DNA of 64,000 nucleotides from Coprinopsis marcescibilis (lineage: Eukaryota > Basidiomycota > Agaricomycetes > Agaricales > Psathyrellaceae), in contig ML210163.1 of the NCBI GenBank assembly GCA_004369085.1, forward strand, positions 124,001 to 188,000, read 5' to 3'. The notes under the pieces are model-generated. The model had not been told where the DNA came from. It did not search any database and was given only the letters and a program-made list of their open reading frames with translations. Both the position numbers and the translations under genes were made by a program. Positions within the stretch are counted from its first letter, which is position 1. Each line of letters starts with the position of its first letter. Of the stretch, positions 11,679 through 22,632 are shown in pieces.

Positions 11679-13559
11679 TTATCGATTCGGACTCGGCTGC
11701 CTCTCAAGGTGGAGGATCCATGAATACTCAGGTGCACCTGGAGCCGTATTCTGCACCAAGCCTTTGAAGACCCTCTTCCCCCTCAACAAATCGATCCTCT
11801 TCAGCCCCTTCGACCTCTCCACGACCTCAAACTGCGGACCATCCCTGCATCGCTGGTCGAACCAGGGCTGACACCTCTCGATATATTCCTCGCCGCACTG
11901 CACCAGCTCCTCCGGTGTCAACGGGACGGCATACGTGTCATAGATCGCGCGAAAAATGTCGATGCACCGAACACCTTTGGGATTTCGCACGACGACAGGC
12001 CATTTCCGCATGACTTCGTGGTAGAGGGTGAGCTCCGTGATGAATGCGTGTGGGGATACGAGCTGGGTTGCTTCGTCCCGGGTGATGACAGATAGCTTGG
12101 GCTCGCCATAGCGCATTACTGTGACCTCGTATCCCTTGAATCGAGGGTCGAAGCCGGCATCAAAGTAGAGGGCGGGATAGCGCTTTGATTTGCGCGATTC
12201 GTAGTCCACGAGCTGCCAACTGAGCGCGATGGCTTCAGGCTTCATCGGGACCTCCTTCACGTAGGCCTTGACGTAGTTGGACTTGTTGATGATCGGTGGT
12301 GAGGGCTGTGGTGGCGATTGCTGCTTGGGCTGGGAGAAGCTGCTGTTGCGGTGACGGTAATCATGGTAGTTATGTGAGTGGCGGGGGTCGGCGGAGGGGG
12401 GCGATGGGTCGGTGTGAGCACGTCGTGTGGGGTGGGATCTGTGGCGGGCCGAGTGGAAGCTCTCTGCCTCTGTGTGCGATCATCAAAGTAAGCGATGTGC
12501 CACTCGATATCAGATAACATTGACTGACCTGAGTAATAGCCGACGGAGGAATCGCGTCGCTTGAGATGGCTCTGGTGGTCGACGTACGATTGGGCTATCA
12601 AGCATAATCAGCAGGAGCAATGAAGAGCGGGAGCATGAATGACTCACGGAAGTCGTACTGTTTTGGCGAAGGTGTGTGGAGGAGCTTTTCTTTTGGGGTC
12701 GTTGACCCTTTCAAACATGATTTTAATTGGCCTAGCGGGGATGCGAGGGCTTTGAGCAACGACAGCGACCATCTTCTACCGAAAGACTTACGTGGCTCCG
12801 GGAGCTGCGATTGCAGGAGTCTCCGATCCTCCTCCTCCCTTTCGATCGCTAGCTGCTTTTCGGTTTTGACTGGCACTGATGCTGGACAGCGATGAGGAGA
12901 TCGCGAACGTTTATCGGAGCGAGCGGTGGATACACACCTTCGTAATCACGAACTTGGATCCCCTTTATCGAGTTTGAACGACTTGATGCTCGGTAGCCTG
13001 TCCTGCGACGATCGTATGCCGCCTGCTCCTCCTGCTCTGTTTCGAGAGCCGCCTTTGATTTGGCTAGTGACGGAGACTACGATTAGGGGGTGCCGAAGCA
13101 ATTACTCGGAGCGAAGGGGGACGCACAGACTACAATCCTGTTCACGTCGATTGTTGAGCCGACGCGAGCTGCAGAGATAGCGGCTAGATCGTGACAGCGC
13201 GTTGCACTATCAGTTGCGCATTCCAGTCGGCTCTGAATGCAACGCCACTCACCATGTTCGCTAGGTGTCCGACGCAGCGACGCCCTCCGACCCCTGGTCT
13301 CATCCCACTGGTCCTGCTGTCGGCTGTGCATTGCTGGTGCTGTGTATTGGTGGTGGTGGTACTGCTGTGGCTCAGCTGCTGGGGGTGAAGGCTTGTTGTT
13401 GAAGGATTTAAAGAGCGAAAAAGGCATCTTTGCGGGCTTGAACTCGTGCACTGGTGAATAGCCGGTGTGCAGGCGTGGCTCGGGGCTGAAAGTCTGGGGC
13501 AGGGCAACACTTGCTAGCTTTGGAGTAGATGGTCTGTCTGAGGACCTGCGCTTGAACAT
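11679..13559 (-). CDS. DUF6699 domain protein, six exons
   Basis: Exons on the complement are 13253..13559, 12938..13063, 12792..12875, 12648..12731, 12529..12594 and 11679..12469. All junctions are phase 1 and the model closes at 485 residues. The N-terminal two thirds are basic, Ser/Pro/His-rich and probably disordered. The C-terminal ~190 residues are the conserved part: from KEVPMKPEAIALSW through CIDIFRAIYDTYAVPLTPEEL to RIDLLRGKRVFKGL and a final WILHLE, which matches the basidiomycete DUF6699 pattern as I know it. Molecular function is unknown for the family. Intron 1 (13064..13252, 189 nt) is about three times longer than the others and may hide a further small exon, so residues near the exon 1/2 junction are uncertain. 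Confidence 0.75.
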
Positions 13560-16351
13560 AGCTGGTGGAAGAAAAGAAGAAGAAGCGGTGGGAGAGAAAG
13601 GTCAACGTCCTAATCAACTCTCATTAAGAGACCGGTTACATTCAGGGCCTCAATGTAACCACGAGGACTCCTCCTAAGAAATATATCACATTTTCCCTTT
13701 AGCGCCGTCCAGCATGAGACAAAATCACTTACCTGTCCAACTGATCGTCACAGGCAACCAGCAGGGGTTTTTTCTCCTTTCTCCGCGATCTATGACTCCC
13801 AATGAACGATGGCGACAAGAAAGGCGCTTTGGTCAGGTCGAACACGAGGCTAGGGGCCAATATCCAAATTACCCATCATGTGACCAATTTTCTCTTGCCT
13901 CCGATAGCTCGGGTCTTTTTTGACTTTTAGTTCACTTGATACGCTACTCTGGGCGCTTCGGTTCCCAGTCTCTGGGTAAGACCTGCTCATAATTATCAGG
14001 TATATAATCCCGGCATATCCACCAGCGCTACGCTGGCCTCGCTCTGGGGCGGGTGATACGGCCAGATGGCTGGCCTAGGCAATGCCATCATCCGACCCCT
14101 TCACATTGTCTCGTGAGTGCCACATAGTTCAGCTTCAAAGCGCGTGTTCTAGCTTGAGCTTAACGCGCCATCTGTTGATAGAAATGCGGGGTACCCATTA
14201 TATCGAGACTATACCCACCGTTGAATCTGTGGATCCACGTTTCCTCTAATATAGAACGAGTCCAACCAGGGGACCAACTTGGTTGCATTGGGGCGTGCTG
14301 TATGAATTTATGCCCATCTCAACCCGATAAGGACATGATACGTGCCAGATTGTGCAGGATAACAGCGAGAAAGATGTGTAGCTTCCAGTTTCACCGTGTG
14401 ATGGTGCAAGCAATCGCAGAGAGCCAAGGTCAGTTCTTGTTTCGATCGTGAAACGAGGCAGCGAAAGAAGAGCTGCGCTTACCACTTTCAGCTTTGTTTG
14501 AATAATTTACCCGGCTTAATGAAGTATCATACCCCGGAACTCGCTTTGAGTCTCCACGGTGCAGAGATACGATGGAGTAATCAACTTCAAGCTTCAGCTT
14601 TCGTCACTGCGCTCGTATTGGTTAGTCCCACAGGTTACGTATCCAGGCGGAACAACGCAGTCACTCAGGCGATTACCAGATTAGCTAACACTTTGTGGAG
14701 CCTGCATAGTTGCTCCATTGAACGGTCATATCCTCATTACAGATGAGACGCCCATAGCGAGCCTCGACTCAAGCTCCCGACCTCCCATGTAACACCTGCT
14801 GACACGGCGAGTGCCTACAGCAGCTCCACTTCATATGAGCTAATTTTAATTCGCCGAGAACTGGTCAAAAGGGTCAAAATGCCTGCCGATGAATCATAAC
14901 GATGTTACTCACCCACTTGCGCGTTGATCATGCCGGTATGTACCAAGAATCATTGCAAAATTCCGTCATTCTCGCCAGAAACTCACCAACTTCAACCAGC
15001 TGACATTCAATGTAAGATATATCCCCAAATCGAGGGCTCTCAGACGTTTGAAGGGTACACGAGGCAGAGGCCTTGCGTCAACGCACACTAATCATCTCAA
15101 CATGTCGACAATCATCCGGCGTTGAGCTATCTTTTCTTTGCTTGACGGACGGTCGAACGGCCGGAGGTGTGGACACATGACCCTCGATGCGATGCTCCTG
15201 TTCGATGCTAAAGGTATTATAGGAAGCCGTCCATGACTTGCGTCACGAAGGGAGCCGCAAGATGCAGGTAACCGGGGTTCAAACGTTCACCTTTTCAACC
15301 CCCTTCCCCGCCGCCTTCTTGCCTTTATCCCCCCTTTTTCTACTGAAGCACTGAAGCACTGACGTCGACAGAACCTTAAACTCTCGCTTTCTTTGTCGCG
15401 CTACATAAAGCGTTTAATTGTGTGGTATATGTGGGACTGCAAAGCGGCATTTCGTTCTATCCGGCTCCCAGAAAGCTTCGCTGAGGACTAGACTCAGTGA
15501 TATATTGCGATTCTGCCAGATGATGTAGTCGATGGTGGAGGCCACGAGTTTATCTGGTGGCGGCTCCGTGGGGACTCTTCAGAGAAGGACCACTTAGATC
15601 TCCCGAGCGTGTCGTAGGTTTACTCTAATACAGATGGATGGCAAATATTTTGGAATGGTAGAATATACGCTGTGCCAAATATAAAAGATGCACCAACGCC
15701 GACAGTGGGTGCGCCTTAACTGCCCCGTTAACAGCTTCGTACTAGATATAAATTCCAAAGCGTGTCTTCTGTTTAAAGCTGACACCTGCCATCCGCTATG
15801 TTTAAACCAGGGGAGGGGGCGCTCCAAGCGCCCTTGTAAAAATTGAACTGGGTCCTATTACTCCCACTCCAATAATCCATTTTTCGCAGCCGAGTATGCA
15901 AGCATATCAAGCCACAGTTGTCATTAATCCAGGCTTCTCAAATAACTGGGATTATCTCCCACTCATCTCGACTAACTATCCAAACTCGTTTGTGGCGCCT
16001 CAGTGAAGATCTTCGCGCTCCCGAGTTCCAGTTATTTTTAGGCTTTCACTTGATGGAGGATACGGATATGTTCCACAATTCACAAGCAGCAGTAAGCAGT
16101 GGAAAGATAAAAGATGGGTACCAATCAGGTCCACCGAAAAGGGCTGAAGTGTCTAGTCATATCCCCGGAGGAGGTTCTTTGATGAGAGCTGAAATTTGCA
16201 AACTCTAATGTCCTATCTTAACTGCTTCTCTGGGCTTCCCTCGCACAGGTGGAGGTATGCACTGTGTAACCTCACTAGATTTCGGCGGAACTTTAAGCTC
16301 TGAGATGACTACCGCTATCTTCCCTATATCCCATTCATTCTCATGAACTTT
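13560..16351. other. intergenic region
   Basis: About 2.8 kb between the start of the DUF6699 gene and the 3' end of the NACHT gene. Only short ORFs occur in any frame (none over ~100 codons), with no recognisable domain or RNA gene. The part near 13560-13900 should hold the promoter of the DUF6699 gene. Confidence 0.5.
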
Positions 16352-18581
16352 TTACAATTCAGGCGGCCTGCAAGGCCTATATTTATGGTCAGATGCCAAG
16401 ATCTTAGATGACCGCCGTAGGCTACTTGTCGAACTGTAATTAATAACCCTCCAGAATATCCATATCATGTAATGCTTAAGCTCTAGAAGAGAACCTGAAG
16501 AGTATTCTACCTCCAGGACAATCTTTGCCCAAAGCCACCGGTCTTGACCAAAGATTATACCCGAGACTACTTCGAGTTTGAACCCATTTATAGGCTGCAC
16601 CTGAAGCTTCAATTTGCTTGCGTAAATGCTTGCATAGGCGCCCACATTTCCACCGACGACACTGGAAAATGGGAGCATGAGTGTAAGCCCTAGGAAGATG
16701 TCATAGAAACCGCGGAGACAAAATGTACGCACTCCAAAGGATTCGTGGTGGACGAGGACGTAAAGATGGCTCGCCCGAAAGACATTCTCGAGGCTGATCT
16801 GGTCTTCTATCCAGTCTCGTACTTCTGGCCTTCGCAGTAGGCCTTGGACGGAAACTGGCAGGTGCTTCCTAAGCGAGAGTCTCCGCAACAATGCTACAAT
16901 CGTTAGCGGAGCGTTTTCGGACAATGGATTTCCAGTGTCTTGCGAGAATATGAGCTCCTGGGGGCGAGATGGCTCGGATGAGAGTTCAGGTGCATAAGTA
17001 CCTGATCGGGATTCAGGTAAAAATTTAGACTCGGAGAACGACTTTGACCTGTGGAAGAGGGATAGCGTGTACTCACATCTGAGGGCTTGATATGTGAGAA
17101 CATATTGGCAGAAAAGCTTCTCGAAGAGATCGTGGGTCGGTATAAATAAATCCCTCGCTCGCGCAGAATCCCGAAGAAAGTCGAGAAGGGCCTTGTGGTA
17201 AAGGGCATACGTGCTCGAAGATTCTTGATGGTCTGGTACGTCAATCAACGAGTGCAACTTTCCAAAAACTCGGTGAAGGTCCTTTGGTTCGAGGCCAAGC
17301 AGGGTGTTGACTATTGCACCAGGAGGCCGCGTCGACGACCATTCGTAACGCAGCCCGACCACAAGTCTAAGGTGCATCGCGGATTGCCCAGGGTCAAGAC
17401 ACCGCCGGAAGATAGCAGTATACATGGCGTCCAAAGCCGAAAAGGCCTTACTGCGGTCGACCCTCAAGTCCGTGATGAGCTGCAGATTCTCCTCTGGCTG
17501 GCAGGAAGAATCATCAACGAATCTGACTACGGTCTCTGCGTAGATGAACTGTCGTGATGCGTTGTCGACCAACTCTTCAATGACCCTGGGTGAGGGCCAA
17601 GATGGCTGGAGATGGTACTTGAGGCGGATTGTGTTAAACCGCGATTGGAGGTAGAGGCGGATGTCGGAGTCGGCGTTGGCGTCTGTATTCAAGTCGATCA
17701 GGTGGGTACAGAGTTTGGCAGGACCAGCAAAGAATTCTCGAATAGGGGACTCGGCGCGGCTTGCCAGCATGATACGGAATGGTAGGCAGTGCGCACTGTC
17801 CTTCAGCACCTGGAGGATCTTTTGTTGCGCTATTTCCCGGGTATTGTTTTGAGGCCTTTCTAGCGGCGTCCGTGTTTGTTGGTGGCGGTAGCACCCACAT
17901 TCGTCCAGCCCGTCGATTATGATGGTCTTGGGCCAGCCTTGAGCGATGGAGCTGTTCTCGTTGCTCACCCTTGTGATTGGCTCCAATATAAGGATGTCCA
18001 TCTGCGCGTCCAAATCCTTCTCGAAAATTGATTCGTCCTTCTCTACTGCTGCTCCGATAGGATCACGAAGGATGCTGATGTTCTGCGCCAGCTGGTACGC
18101 GAGGGTTGGAACCAACGTGGCCGCCTGGTCTCGTGAAGGGTCCTTGTACGAGAAGAAAAAGCTTGCTGCAAGGCCTCCCTGCTCGGCGCATCGTAAAGCA
18201 ACTGATTGCTGAATGGCTGACTTCCCTGCGCCTGCCGCGCCCAGCAGCCAGAGTAGCTTTATGGGATCCTTTGCGTCGAAATAACTCCCCCAGAACACCA
18301 TGTTTTCCTGGACTGCAATTCTGGTCTCCGGGGCACATATCGGTGCGTCGAACCTGTCAATCGAGTTGTGTATTGCCGAATGAGCCACATATTGGCGCAG
18401 AATATCAATTCCTACATGCACGGTACTGTTGTAAGCCAATGTTATGAACCAATCTGGTATTGGGCGTACCATCGCGAATTGGACCTCTCTGGACCACGTT
18501 TACAACAGTTTGTGCATTCGGCGCATCGGTGAAAACACCGCCTGAAATGCTAAACTGACTTGCTCTGTTAAATAAAGGCAT
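16352..18581 (-). CDS. NACHT-domain NTPase (NWD2-like, NLR-type), no WD40
   Basis: Exons on the complement are 18485..18581 and 16352..18411, giving 718 residues. The short first exon codes an N-terminus typical of fungal NWD2 proteins (QFSISGGVFTDAPNAQ), and splicing joins it to GIDILRQYVAHSAIHNS, a motif normally found next in this family. That supports this start over the ATG at 18472. Walker A (GAAGAGKS) is at residues ~90-97 and Walker B (IIIDGLDEC) at ~196-204. These are STAND-type NTPases, thought to act as signalling switches in self/non-self recognition and programmed cell death. The C-terminal 300 residues show no WD40 or ankyrin repeats, so the sensor part is short or absent. The donor of the intron (GTCCAA) is weak, so its exact position is less certain. 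Confidence 0.8.
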
Positions 18582-19262
18582 AGCATCTCACTGAGAGATG
18601 GTGCTCTAATTGAAGCTTGGAGGCTGAGGGCGTGAGATTGGGATCACTGTGTTATGATATATGGTCAATCCCGAGTCTGATGGGCATTTCCAACTTTGCT
18701 ATTAGATCATTGCATAGTCGTATATTTGACTGATAGTCCTGACATTTTGATAGTCCCTCACCTGGTGGTCAGTGGTGGAGGACTCCTTGAACACTCGTAT
18801 GAAACACGCGATGGCAGATGCGCTCCTCGTTTGACACATTTCGGGTGGTAGCATGAATAGCCTCAGAGGCATGTCATTCATGTTTCAGCTGTTTCGAGTA
18901 CTTTTTACTCCGCTCAACTGTATTTGCGATTGCAAAAGCCGAGAGAGTGTCACGACGGTGAGATTGGCCTGGCAGGCTGGCAATTGGCGCTCACCCGCTA
19001 TCGCCGCGTCGGCAGGCCCGCTTTGATGACGGTGATGTATATCACATGACCTGGTTCTAACCGGGGATACACAAAAAATCATTGTGGTCGTTAGTTTCTA
19101 CGACGAGCACTTACTTTCAGGCCTCGCTACGCCGCCTACGGAGTCGTACATCTTTTTTCTCGCTGTTCAAGACTGGCGAGCACGTCACAAAAACGCTAGA
19201 AGAAGCGTACATCTGCATATCACGACTAGAGAAAACCCGACGAACGATTGAAGCAAGGCACG
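18582..19262. other. divergent intergenic region (NACHT / NOP56)
   Basis: A region of about 680 bp between two divergent starts, presumably carrying both promoters. An open stretch upstream of the NOP56 ATG in another frame (19082-19453) is not conserved-looking. No RNA gene is seen. Confidence 0.45.
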
Positions 19263-21156
19263 ATGGTGTCGCATTTACTCTTCGAATCGGCCTCTGGCTA
19301 TGCGATTTTCGAGGTGAAGATTGCGGAGGATATTGGGAGCAAGTCGAAGGAGATGCAGGAGAGCATCAAGGATCTCGGAAAGTTTGGGAAGATGGTTACT
19401 TTGTTGAGCTTTGCGCCGTTCAAGACTGCAGCTCAGGCTCTCGAGAACATTAACGATGTTTCTGAAGGTAAGTCCGCCGCATTTTCTATAACCTTCGTCC
19501 AAGGAGATTTGTATATGAGTCAATTAACTGAATTGTGATTTCTTTTAAACAGGTGTTCTCAATGAGACCCTCCAAAATGTCTTGGAACTCAACCTCTCCA
19601 AGCCAGGGAAAGGTTCCAAGGTCGTCCTGGGTGTCTTTGACCCCATTCTGGGCAAGGCTATCAAGGATGCCCTGGGCTTCCAAGTCGATGCCTCTGAAAA
19701 GGTGCAAGACCTCATCCGCGGCGTCCGTCTCCATGCCCACAAAATGCTCAAAGGTCTCCAAACCGACGACCTCAAAAAAGCACAACTTGGTCTTGGTCAC
19801 TCCTACAGTCGTGCTAAGCTCAAGTTCAACGTCAACCGTATCGATAACATGATTATCCAGGCCATCGCTCTGCTCGACCAGCTCGACAAGGACGTCAATC
19901 TCTTCTCAATGCGTATGAGAGAGTGGTACGGATACCACTTCCCAGAACTCGTCAAGTTGGTGCCAGATAATCACCAGTACGCTATGGTGGCCCGTTTCAT
20001 TGGTGACAAGGAGTCTTTGGATGAGGAGAAGCTCCCAGACTTGGCGGCACTTGTGGGCGACGATGCAACGCTTGCGCAAAACATTTTGGATGCGGCGCGT
20101 GGCTCTATGGGCTCGCAGCTTTCTGAAATCGACATGCTCAACATCAACTCATTTGCGACTCGAGTGATATCTCTTTCGGAGTACAGGAAGAGCTTGATTT
20201 CGTATTTGTCGGAGAAGATGAACCAGGTTGCGCCTAGTTTGACTGCTTTGCTTGGAGAGAGGGTTGGCGCGAGGTTGATCAGCCATGCGGGTAGCTTGAC
20301 CAATTTGAGCAAGTACCCTGCCAGCACGGTCCAGATTTTGGGTGCGGAGAAGGCGTTGTTCAGGGCTTTGAAGACGAAGGGTAACACCCCCAAGGTATGT
20401 TCTTCTGATCGCGCTGTTGGAACTGTTCTAAACTCCCTGTTTGTTTTTTCAGTATGGATTGCTCTACCACTCGACCTTCATTGGGCGGGCACAGCCCAAG
20501 TTCAAGGGTAGGATATCACGATTCTTGGCCAACAAGTGTTCAATTGCTTCCAGAATCGATTGTTACAGCGGTACGTGTTCCACCGCATCCAACTCCCCCT
20601 TGGAGTAGTCCTCTCATTCCTGTCCCAGATAACCCCACGCCGAAGTTCGGTGAAGCCCTCCGCCAACAAGTGGAAGAGCGTCTGAACTTTTTCGAAACTG
20701 GCGCGCCGCCATCCAAGAACGCTGATGCCATTCGCAGGGTTTTGAATGAACTTGCATTGGAGAACGATGATAATGACGGGGAGATGAAGGATGATGAAGC
20801 TGCTTTCACTTCTCTCGAGGCTGAGCCATCGAAGAAGGATAAGAAGAAGAAAGACAAGAAGAAGAGGAAGCTGGACGAGGCTATGGATGTGGATGGGAGC
20901 GACAGCGAGGAGGAACAGCCGAGTAAGAAGGTCAAGCTGTCGAAGGAGGAGAAGAAGGCATTGAAGAAGGCCAAGAAGGAGAAGACGAAGAAGGAGACGA
21001 AGACAGATGGTGCCGAGGTATGTCTTTTTTCTTTCTTGTTGTCGCTGTCGACGAAATCTGACTTATTTGTCCGTTTAGGAGGAATCATCGAAAAAGAGCA
21101 AAAAGGAGAAGAAAGAGAAGAAAGAGAAGAAGGAAAAGAAGAAGAGCAAGGAGTAG
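19263..21156 (+). CDS. NOP56: nucleolar protein 56, box C/D snoRNP core
   Basis: Exons are 19263..19467, 19553..20394, 20453..20570, 20629..21017 and 21079..21156, giving 543 residues. NOP56 is a scaffold of box C/D snoRNPs, which direct 2'-O-methylation and early processing of rRNA in the nucleolus. The start [14 protein letters not shown] is the NOP5NT domain of NOP56 rather than NOP58. Then come the NOSIC region ([28 protein letters not shown]), the coiled coil, and the Nop domain with [34 protein letters not shown] and NTPKYGLLYHS. The C-terminus is a Lys/Glu-rich KKE tail, as in NOP56 and NOP58. The ATG at 19263 is the first in frame that begins the conserved domain. I found no convincing C/D snoRNA in the introns (58-85 nt). 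Confidence 0.95.
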
Positions 21157-22632
21157 TCGGCTGCGACACCAGCACTTCGTCTCCCGTTTCGTCTTTACGC
21201 TGTATCTTGTCTCTTTGTTTTCTCTCGTTTCGTGTTCAACTTGTACTAACTATAGTGTTGCAATCTCCTTTTGCCTCTCTTTCTAATTTCATCGCTTTCG
21301 GAACGATTAGTTGAGCTTCGCGTGGACGACTATTGAGGCCTATCAAGACATACCAAACCGCTCTGAATGAGCATCGGCGGAGACTAGCCTGGACGATGCG
21401 ACCATGCTGCTGGTATACGTATGACGACAGGGGTTGACATGGGATGTGCCGAGAAGTAAGCGAACAGGGTGAGGCACATCGTTTAACGTTATAAGTTGTG
21501 CCTTTGGGTTTTTCCGGTGTCGACGCTCTATCTGCATTGGCACTGATATGTTTAGGCACGTCGATCTGCGGACGATGGGCTGGTTGGAAACAACCGGGGA
21601 TGTCGATCTACTGCTCCTTGGGCGAATTAGAATCCTCGAGTCTATGACGTCGGACGGACCGGGAGGCTGTATTGCGGTCGATCAGCCGTGGTTAGTGAGA
21701 TTGGGAGAGTGCTACATTTGAGGATGTGAGTATCCGGGCAACGGGTTATTGAAGAAGAACGGGAGGTTGTTCCATTTAACTTGTCCTGGTTGGACGTAAC
21801 CTTGCTAATCTCAGGGTCAGAACAAGCTAGAATGTGTTGCTGTTAAATGTTGGCGATAGGGTTTGTAGTGCGGTGAGGGATCGCGATTGAGTGGTCCTTC
21901 CGAGTTGGGATAAACAATATGCTTTATCTTGTGCTATTTTGAAGCGAAGACATGTTACGGTAGGCCCTATGGTAACGGTGATATCAGAAAACGACAGACG
22001 AACGGGTCAGTCACGTATTAGGCGAACAAGGACGCCCGAGTGTCTGGTGGATAAGCCTTCTATTAGTTTCAGTTTAATGCTCATGTAGTGCAGAATGCAG
22101 AAAGTACGCTAACATGAGTATTGAAAGTTTTACCCTTGACAGATATCGATGTCCAGAACGGATCCCGAACACGAGGCGGAGGGCCATCTGTCGATCAATA
22201 GGGGCTCAAAGGCCCCTAACCCTGTTCTCTGGGCCTTTGGGGTGGGCTAACTGGACGCTGCCGTTGCGTTTCTAGGATACTAACAAATCATAAAGGATGT
22301 TCACCCCATAGAGGAGCTCCCCATTGTTTTCCTCTGCGATAAAGGGAAATAGACGCCGAAAGCAGACAAAACAATGACATGAGGCGCGTTACCGCGCCTC
22401 GCACGTGAGCCGAAATTTTGGTGATTTGGGCAAGAAAGTTCATTCTTGCTTGTCCCCCTTTTCCATCTCGCCACTGCCTCCCTCTCTGCTCTCTTCCGCT
22501 ATATATCTCTAGAAATCCTTGCATTCTTGCTTTAAAGACCTGTAAGCTTCTCTGCTTTGGGACGCTGTGTATTGTATCTGATGAACCCATTTGGACAGCT
22601 GATATCGACATAAAAGTCTGCAAAAAAGAGAC
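21157..22632. other. intergenic region
   Basis: About 1.5 kb from the NOP56 stop to the importin start. The distal 200 bp are pyrimidine-rich with a TATATATC stretch near 22501 and probably form the importin promoter and leader. Nothing else is supported. Confidence 0.5.

Noticed and set aside
18352..18472. ATG at 18472 as start of the NACHT protein
   Set aside because: The upstream exon with a family-typical N-terminus splices in frame to GIDILRQYV, which the 18472 start would replace with unrelated residues.
19468..19552. Possible snoRNA in NOP56 intron 1
   Set aside because: NOP56 introns host C/D snoRNAs in other organisms, but no paired C box, D box and terminal stem could be seen in this 85-nt intron.
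20540..21175. Minus-strand ORF (211 codons) opposite the NOP56 3' end
   Set aside because: It is the complement of the Lys/Glu-rich NOP56 tail and reads as Ser/Phe/Leu low complexity.
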